Assembly: GCA_947087145.1 (NCBI GenBank)
Contig: CAMUBM010000013.1
Location: forward strand, 1 to 10,646
Source of the DNA: an uncultured Mycoplasmatota bacterium
Lineage (GTDB): Bacteria; Bacillota_I; Bacilli_A; RF39; UBA660
Length of the DNA stretch: 10,646 nucleotides
Direction: 5' to 3'
The position numbers and the translations under genes were made by a program. The notes beneath the pieces are model-generated. The model had not been told where the DNA came from, did not search any database, and was given only the letters and a program-made list of their open reading frames with translations. This document shows, in pieces, positions 6,563 to 10,646 of this stretch. How positions within the stretch are numbered: position 1 is the stretch's first letter; each line of letters starts with the position of its first letter.

Positions 6563-7384
6563 CTACATAGACTCTCCTATTTTCTCTCCCATTTTGACCA
6601 AAGTTTCTTTCTCTAACTTTGTATCTTCAAAATACTTTTCTGAAAACTGCACTTTATCTTTCTCAAATAATAAAATGATCGTGCTACCACCAAACAAGAA
6701 CGTTCCCTTTTCTTCACCCTTTGCAAATGTATATTCTTCATGAAAATTTTTTATTTTTCCCACAAACAAAGCTCCCACTTCTATTTGTATTACATCACCA
6801 AAATGCTTAGTATGAAGGATACTATACTCCCGTGCATTTTCTGTAAAAACAGGATACTTCTCTAAAGCAATTGGACGAACCGTATGAAGTTTTCCGGAAA
6901 TAGACACATTTCTTTCTTTTCTGCCACTATCCAAATAACAATAACGATGGTAATGGTCTACACACAAACGAAGAACCAAACAAACACCATCTTTATACTT
7001 AGAAGCCAAATCCTCATTCTGTAAAAGTGAAGAAATAGAATAATGACTATGCTTTACCGGTAAAACAAGTCCATCTTCTATCTTATAAGCACTTAAATAA
7101 CCATCCGAAGGAGAAATCAAAGTATTTTCTCCCTCTGCTATAGGTCGAAATTCCTCCCGTACTTTTCTAGAAAAAAAATCATTAAAACTATGAAAATCAG
7201 AATAATATTCTTCCAAACGGATATGATTTTGTTTAACAAAACTTCTAATGAACACCTTAGAAATACGAGTATTCAAAAAGTGGCCAACCAACACTGATAC
7301 AAATCTCTGTGTAAGTACTTTTAAAATCACTCTTCCTAAAAATGTATGATATAGAAATCGAATTCCTATACTTTCTTTTGCCAT
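6563..7384 (-). CDS. psd: Phosphatidylserine decarboxylase proenzyme
   Basis: A pyruvoyl-dependent enzyme of 273 residues that converts phosphatidylserine to phosphatidylethanolamine at the membrane. Visible landmarks (from ATG 7384): FNDFFSRKVREEFRPI (67-82); ISPSDG with Asp94; the SSLL loop (118-121); LRLCVDHYHR with His144 and His146; LHTVRP with His167; VGALFVGKI (203-211); and the self-cleavage site FGGST, where Ser234 would become the pyruvoyl group and separate the beta and alpha chains. This is a GGST site rather than the LGST of the E. coli enzyme. The family's catalytic Asp/His/Ser are all present, so it should be active. The SD AAGGTG overlaps the pssA stop codon, with 6 nt to the ATG, so translation is coupled. 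An in-frame start upstream at 7393 falls inside the SD and is rejected. Context with pssA confirms the pathway. Confidence 0.95.
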   Translation of the reverse strand: MAKESIGIRFLYHTFLGRVILKVLTQRFVSVLVGHFLNTRISKVFIRSFVKQNHIRLEEYYSDFHSFNDFFSRKVREEFRPIAEGENTLISPSDGYLSAYKIEDGLVLPVKHSHYSISSLLQNEDLASKYKDGVCLVLRLCVDHYHRYCYLDSGRKERNVSISGKLHTVRPIALEKYPVFTENAREYSILHTKHFGDVIQIEVGALFVGKIKNFHEEYTFAKGEEKGTFLFGGSTIILLFEKDKVQFSEKYFEDTKLEKETLVKMGEKIGESM

Positions 7385-7394
7385 AACAACCACC

Positions 7395-8072
7395 TTACTT
7401 TATAAATTTAAATACAAGAAAAAGAAAAAACTCAACAACTCCAATTACGACTAAAAACGAAATGCCTTTCATCCCTAACTTTTTGATACGTATCTTAAAA
7501 ACAAAAAGAAAGGACATAAGAAAAAGCACAAAAAAGTAAAGTAAACTAAAATCTAGTGGAGTTAAATACTGCAAAAGCCATACAACGGGTAAAATGACAG
7601 AAGCAGAGGTAACTGGAAGACCCGTATAATACTTCCGTGCACCCTTTTCTACTTTTTGACGTTCTTCTTCTGTGACATTATAATGTGCAAGACGAATGAA
7701 AGCAGTCAATACATAAAAAAGTAACACTCCATAGAAGAAAAAAGAAACAAAAGGATAATCTCCTACAAAACTTTGCAAAAAAGGCGAAGTACGATAAATA
7801 GAAACCCCAATTGCAAGAGGCAAAACCCCAAAAGCAACCAAATCAGATAAAGAATCAATTTGAATTCCATACTTTTTTTCATACGAACTCCGCTTCTTCT
7901 TCGTACTCGCCACTTTTCCATCAAAGGCATCACAAACTCCACAAAACATTAAAAAGAAAATACCTAGACTAGGGCACCCCCCCCTCCCCGAAAGTGAAAA
8001 GATGCACCCTAAACAACTTGACAGCAAAGACAAATACGTCAAAACCACTGTATAATCATAAATTCCTATCAT
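7395..8072 (-). CDS. pssA: CDP-diacylglycerol--serine O-phosphatidyltransferase
   Basis: A CDP-alcohol phosphatidyltransferase of 225 residues that makes phosphatidylserine from CDP-diacylglycerol and L-serine. The signature is CDAFDGKVAS...YGIQIDSLSDLVAFG: D48, D51, G52, A55, G69, D73 and D77 supply the metal and CDP site, with a longer A-to-G spacing than the textbook pattern. The usual Arg after Ala is Ser56; basic residues follow (TKKKR). At least five further hydrophobic segments follow, and the YYTGLPVTSASV motif (about 147-159) supports serine as the acceptor. The start overlaps the preceding gene's stop (ATGA), with AAGGAG 9 nt upstream. The next gene is psd, its partner in PE synthesis. 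The codons for residues 29-32 contain a run of eight G; with the present count the frame is open throughout, and a slip would truncate the enzyme before its catalytic motif. Confidence 0.93.
   Translation of the reverse strand: MIGIYDYTVVLTYLSLLSSCLGCIFSLSGRGGCPSLGIFFLMFCGVCDAFDGKVASTKKKRSSYEKKYGIQIDSLSDLVAFGVLPLAIGVSIYRTSPFLQSFVGDYPFVSFFFYGVLLFYVLTAFIRLAHYNVTEEERQKVEKGARKYYTGLPVTSASVILPVVWLLQYLTPLDFSLLYFFVLFLMSFLFVFKIRIKKLGMKGISFLVVIGVVEFFLFLVFKFIK
7977..7984. repeat. C8/G8 homopolymer inside pssA
   Basis: Eight consecutive C on the plus strand (G8 on the coding strand) are followed by T and four more C (7986-7989). The tract encodes part of SGRGGC near residues 28-33 of PssA. Long G/C runs are rare in such AT-rich DNA and are typical sites of slipped-strand mispairing. 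It is in frame as given. Confidence 0.85.
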
Positions 8073-9142
8073 TTTTCTCTACTCCTTTTTAAAGAAAAAT
8101 ATCGAACAGCTATTACCAAGCCACAAATAAACACACACAAATAGAAAGACAAGCCTCGACTCAAAAGCTCTAAATAAACGGCTGTTTCAGAAGACATAAT
8201 CTTTCCAAACCCTTGTAACATTAAATAATCCGTTACTCCAATGGCTCCTGGAATGGGTGCCGCATAAGCACCTATAATTACAAAACTTTGCAAAACAAAA
8301 ATAGAAAGTGCTTCCTTAAAATTTCCACTGGTAGCTAAAAAAACAAAAACAATTACTCCAATTTGAGACAAACGCTGGAATAAGTTGCAAAAGAAAACAT
8401 GAACTAAAACCTTCTTCTTTCCTTTCACCATCAGTGCCGCCTCTTGATACTTTGCCATAACTTCACTCAATTTTTGCTCTTTTACATCCAACGAATGAAC
8501 CAAATGTAATTTAGAAAGCAATTTTAAGAAAAAAGCACAAATTCGGTATAACAATTTATCCTTATATAATAAAAAATAAAAAAAACAAAGAAGACCAAAC
8601 TGAATAAAAAAACCAACACAAATAATAATTTTTGTCAAAAAGTTTAAAGAAAAAAACAAAGAAGGAGAAAAAAGAAGACTCAAAATGACAACAACTACAA
8701 TCGAAAGCGAATACATAAGTAAAGTATATAAAAGAGAAATTGTAACAACAGGAAGAGAAATACCATCTTTCAGCATAAAATAAGCACTCGCTGGTTGTCC
8801 TCCTGATGCAGAAGGAGTAATCGCTGAAAAATAAATGTCCGCTGCAGAATAAACAAAACTAGAACTCTTCTTACCCTTATAACCAAAAGAAGAATAAATA
8901 TATCGTAAAGACAATCCTTCAAAAAAAATAAAGAAGAACACACAAAGAATAGCACAAAAAAGCCACAAAAGATTAGCATTCTTTAAAAAAGAAACAAATA
9001 AAGAAACAGAAAAATTTTTATTGAACGATACAACGGATACAATACTTAATAAGGCAATGCAAAAAAACACAATGCCCCAAAACATTTTAGTTTTCTTGTT
9101 TGTTAGAATAGTATTCTCTTGTTTTTTACTACTTATTTCCAT
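8069..9142 (-). CDS. LPG-synthase transmembrane / UPF0104 flippase-like membrane protein
   Basis: The product has 357 residues and about eight membrane helices, the first near 20-40. It carries the hallmarks of the lysylphosphatidylglycerol-synthase TM / AglD family (PF03706): ITPSASGGQPASAYF at 108-122 and AAPIPGAIGVTDY at 294-306. There is a cytosolic loop with Lys-rich helices around 205-245. The C-terminal aminoacyltransferase domain of MprF is absent, so it does not itself make lysyl-PG. Stand-alone members are regarded as lipid or lipid-linked-substrate transporters, which is not proven for each. SD TGAGGT overlaps the stop codon of the upstream PAP2 gene, and ATG 9142 is well spaced. 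Its own TGA overlaps the pssA ATG by 4 bp. Placement between a PAP2 phosphatase and the PS/PE pathway suggests a role in moving phospholipid or a precursor (inference). Confidence 0.85.
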   Translation of the reverse strand: MEISSKKQENTILTNKKTKMFWGIVFFCIALLSIVSVVSFNKNFSVSLFVSFLKNANLLWLFCAILCVFFFIFFEGLSLRYIYSSFGYKGKKSSSFVYSAADIYFSAITPSASGGQPASAYFMLKDGISLPVVTISLLYTLLMYSLSIVVVVILSLLFSPSLFFSLNFLTKIIICVGFFIQFGLLCFFYFLLYKDKLLYRICAFFLKLLSKLHLVHSLDVKEQKLSEVMAKYQEAALMVKGKKKVLVHVFFCNLFQRLSQIGVIVFVFLATSGNFKEALSIFVLQSFVIIGAYAAPIPGAIGVTDYLMLQGFGKIMSSETAVYLELLSRGLSFYLCVFICGLVIAVRYFSLKRSREK

Positions 9143-9151
9143 AATGCTACC

Positions 9152-9814
9152 TCAAAATTCTTTCTTTCCCTTTAGATTAAATTTTTCAAAAAAGTATCCT
9201 ATATGCCATTTTTTCGAACAATACAAACCAATTTCAACAACTGCTATTCCGCCTAAAATATCTACAAATACATGTTGCTTTACTAGTACAGTCGAAAAAC
9301 ACACCAAAATAGCAAAAAGAAACATAAACCATTTATAAGATTTAGAAACATGACCTAAATACATCGTTCCTCGAAATACCATCCAACTTTCCAAACAATG
9401 AATAGATGGAAACAAATTCACTGGTTCATCCATTGCATAAATGAAACGGGTCAAAACTTCCCATATCCCTGAACCCGTTACCTCAGGACGAGCCATCATC
9501 GTAGGAACCAACAAAAAGAAAAGCAAACAAAGAAATTTAGCAATTATCTCTGCCATCAAAATACGATAACAAGTTTCTTTGTTTTCACGTGAAATAACAA
9601 TATAGCCTACAATCCAATGCAAATAAGCCAAAATATAAATACTAATAAAAAAGGGAACAAAAGGTATAAACGTATCGATAAGAGTAGAAAAAGAAAAATG
9701 CGTCAAATGAGAAGAAATAACTTTAGAACCATTGTATACCAAAGTATTTAATAGAACCACAATAAGTAAAGGCACAATAGCATATTTAGGAACAATTTTT
9801 TTGATTTTTTCCAC
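9152..9814 (-). CDS. PAP2-family (PAP2_3-like) lipid phosphatase/phosphotransferase
   Basis: An integral membrane protein of 220 residues with about six helices. Conserved acid-phosphatase motifs, counted from GTG 9814: NLFPSIH at 133-139 (His139), then a C-terminal STVLVKQHVFVD with His181 and Asp185. The first motif is degenerate: FLLVPTMMARP near 100-110. This arrangement resembles the PAP2_3 / inositol-phosphorylceramide-synthase-like branch rather than classical PgpB. The likely reaction is hydrolysis or transfer of a phosphate-linked head group on a lipid; the substrate cannot be told. GTG 9814 is chosen because AGGAGAGGT (9819-9827) precedes it at ideal distance. The longer reading frame to 9877 would start at the predicted transcription start, leaving no leader. 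It is the first gene of the five-gene lipid cluster; the next gene starts 9 bp after its stop. Confidence 0.85.
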   Translation of the reverse strand: MEKIKKIVPKYAIVPLLIVVLLNTLVYNGSKVISSHLTHFSFSTLIDTFIPFVPFFISIYILAYLHWIVGYIVISRENKETCYRILMAEIIAKFLCLLFFLLVPTMMARPEVTGSGIWEVLTRFIYAMDEPVNLFPSIHCLESWMVFRGTMYLGHVSKSYKWFMFLFAILVCFSTVLVKQHVFVDILGGIAVVEIGLYCSKKWHIGYFFEKFNLKGKKEF

Positions 9815-9883
9815 ACAAACCTCTCCTCTATACAAAACTATCTTACTATAAGAAAGTGACAAAGAAATGACTCTCACTTAATT

Positions 9884-9892
9884 ATTATAACA
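9884..9892 (-). promoter_or_regulatory. Extended -10 promoter of the lipid-gene cluster (TGTTATAAT)
   Basis: On the minus strand TGT-TATAAT is a consensus extended -10. The -35 region is T-rich without a clear TTGACA, which extended -10 promoters tolerate. Transcription would start near 9877, giving a leader of about 63 nt before GTG 9814 and the SD at 9819-9827. It would serve the whole 9814-to-5858 gene set. Confidence 0.5.
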
Positions 9893-9911
9893 CAAACCAA
9901 AAAAAGAAAAA

Positions 9912-9925
9912 TTACATTTTTGTAA
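9912..9925. promoter_or_regulatory. Inverted repeat TTACA-N4-TGTAA between divergent genes
   Basis: Perfect 5-bp arms (9912-9916 and 9921-9925) flank TTTT. The site lies in the -35/upstream region of the lipid-cluster promoter and upstream of the right-edge gene. It could be a small operator. It could also arise by chance in AT-rich DNA; no second copy was found in the window. Confidence 0.25.
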
Positions 9926-9952
9926 GAAGAAAAAAGAAAAACAAGAAAAATG

Positions 9953-9961
9953 TGATAAAAT
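9953..9961 (+). promoter_or_regulatory. Possible extended -10 (TGATAAAAT) of the right-edge gene
   Basis: TGA-TAAAAT is one mismatch from a consensus extended -10 and lies 22 nt before ATG 9984, with SD GGTGAT (9975-9980) between them. The leader would be short (about 16 nt). No -35 is recognisable in the A-rich upstream stretch. Confidence 0.3.
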
Positions 9962-9983
9962 AAAAACTACATTTGGTGATTTT

Positions 9984-10646
9984 ATGAAAAAAACAATACA
10001 AAATACAATAAATTTTTTAAAAAAATTAATTCTATGGTTTTTAAAACACTTTGGACTTACTTTTCATACTGCTGCACAGAAAGAAACAAAAGAAACAATA
10101 AAAGAAATAACTCCACAAAAAAAAATTGAACAAACAAAACATACCATTCCAATCGACACTAACACTGACACAAACACTACCCGTGATTTGAAAAAAGAAT
10201 ACTTTCATAACAAAGAAATCTTTCTACCTTCAAAAGAAGACTTAGAAAGAATAATGTTTAACTTTATCGAAAAGACATTCAAATTAAAAATAAGAAATTT
10301 ACCAATCTCCTTACAAAAAGAACTGCAGGAATATCAAACAAAAACGATTCAAAAATTAATTCCTAAAATCACAAAACAAGAAATAACTTCCAAAGAAAAA
10401 GTAGAAAAAGCATTGGAGGAAAACTTAAAAGAAGATTTGCAAAAAAAGAATCTAGAATTAAATACTTTAATAAAATACTCTGATTTATATACAGAACAGA
10501 AGCAAACCAATTTGAAAATAGAAACACTAGCAAAAGAGGAAAAAACAAACAATTTAAACATAGAAAAAAAAAATAAAAAAACCTCTATTTCTTTAGAACA
10601 AATTACACCACCTATCTTACCAAAAAAACAAATACAATCCATAGAA
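9984..10646 (+). CDS. Lys/Glu-rich protein of unknown function, continues past the right edge
   Basis: The plus strand is open from ATG 9984 to the last base, 221 codons without a stop. GGTGAT at 9975-9980 is a good SD. I do not recognise the protein. Residues 9-27 form a short hydrophobic/amphipathic segment (NFLKKLILWFLKHFGLTF) that could attach it to the membrane. A linker rich in Lys, Glu and Thr follows (about 30-70, with TNTDTNTT). Then comes a charged, largely helical region (about 75-200; EDLERIMFNFIEKTFKLK, LQKELQEYQ, KVEKALEENLKEDLQKK) that may be a coiled coil. No cysteine is present. The region is extremely A-rich on the coding strand. It is divergent from the lipid cluster with about 170 bp between the start codons. 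The short opposite-strand frame at 10349-10642 is a shadow of this gene. Confidence 0.75.
   Translation, partial: MKKTIQNTINFLKKLILWFLKHFGLTFHTAAQKETKETIKEITPQKKIEQTKHTIPIDTNTDTNTTRDLKKEYFHNKEIFLPSKEDLERIMFNFIEKTFKLKIRNLPISLQKELQEYQTKTIQKLIPKITKQEITSKEKVEKALEENLKEDLQKKNLELNTLIKYSDLYTEQKQTNLKIETLAKEEKTNNLNIEKKNKKTSISLEQITPPILPKKQIQSIE

Noticed and set aside
9021..9338. Plus-strand open frame of 105 codons
   Set aside because: Antisense to the ends of the flippase-like and PAP2 genes, both of which have firm family motifs.
9815..9877. Longer N-terminus of the PAP2 protein (GTG at 9877)
   Set aside because: It would begin at about the predicted transcription start without any SD, whereas GTG 9814 has a strong SD.
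10349..10642. Minus-strand open frame of 97 codons at the right edge
   Set aside because: Phe/Cys/Ser-rich antisense reading of an A-rich coding region; the plus-strand frame from 9984 has a proper SD and is longer.
1..10646. Mycoplasma-type genetic code (TGA as Trp)
   Set aside because: Genes end cleanly at TGA (for example at 8069 and 9152), conserved Trp are TGG, and no family domain runs through TGA.

Overview
The window comes from a low-GC, Gram-positive-type bacterium. It is strongly AT-rich, uses Shine-Dalgarno (SD) signals of the AGGAGG/AGGTGA type, and encodes a sortase with an LPXTG-like substrate. TGA acts as a stop, so this is the standard code and not the Mycoplasma code. The style of the surface proteins (Cna-B/SpaA repeats with cysteines; a membrane-anchored protein ending in a 'RPTFYLKADV...GDGT' tail) resembles uncultured gut Bacilli. 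That placement is inference from family resemblance, not a database result.

Layout, left to right. (1) 1-1504 minus: a large membrane-anchored extracellular protein that runs off the left edge. (2) 1505-1605: a divergent intergenic region with a promoter and a candidate operator. (3) 1606-2448 plus: a small XRE-type regulator followed by a HAD-fold 5'(3')-deoxyribonucleotidase. (4) 2453-5750 minus: a cell-surface module read in the order thioester-domain/Cna-B adhesin with a VPSTG sorting signal, a sortase overlapping it by 20 bp, and an AIG1/Pr6Pr-like membrane protein. (5) 5858-9814 minus: a tight five-gene cluster read in the order PAP2 phosphatase, LPG-synthase-TM/UPF0104 flippase-like protein, PssA, Psd, and a CmpB-type membrane protein. 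(6) 9815-9983: a divergent intergenic region. (7) 9984 to the right edge, plus: an open Lys/Glu-rich ORF of unknown function.

How the genes fit together. Cluster 5 is a phosphatidylethanolamine branch: PssA makes phosphatidylserine from CDP-diacylglycerol and serine, and Psd decarboxylates it to PE. The PAP2 and UPF0104 proteins are plausible lipid-phosphate phosphatase and lipid-handling partners. Stop/start overlaps and SDs embedded in the preceding stop codons imply translational coupling. Module 4 is a substrate-plus-dedicated-sortase pair that would present a covalent host-binding adhesin on the wall.

Most notable points: an intact Cys/Gln thioester pair in the adhesin; a sortase whose expected catalytic Arg position reads Gln; a G8 homopolymer inside pssA, a possible phase-variation tract; and a TATTGT promoter overlapped by a perfect inverted repeat in front of the XRE gene. 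I found no mobile element, CRISPR array, tRNA or rRNA. Nothing here is clearly a previously undescribed multi-gene system.
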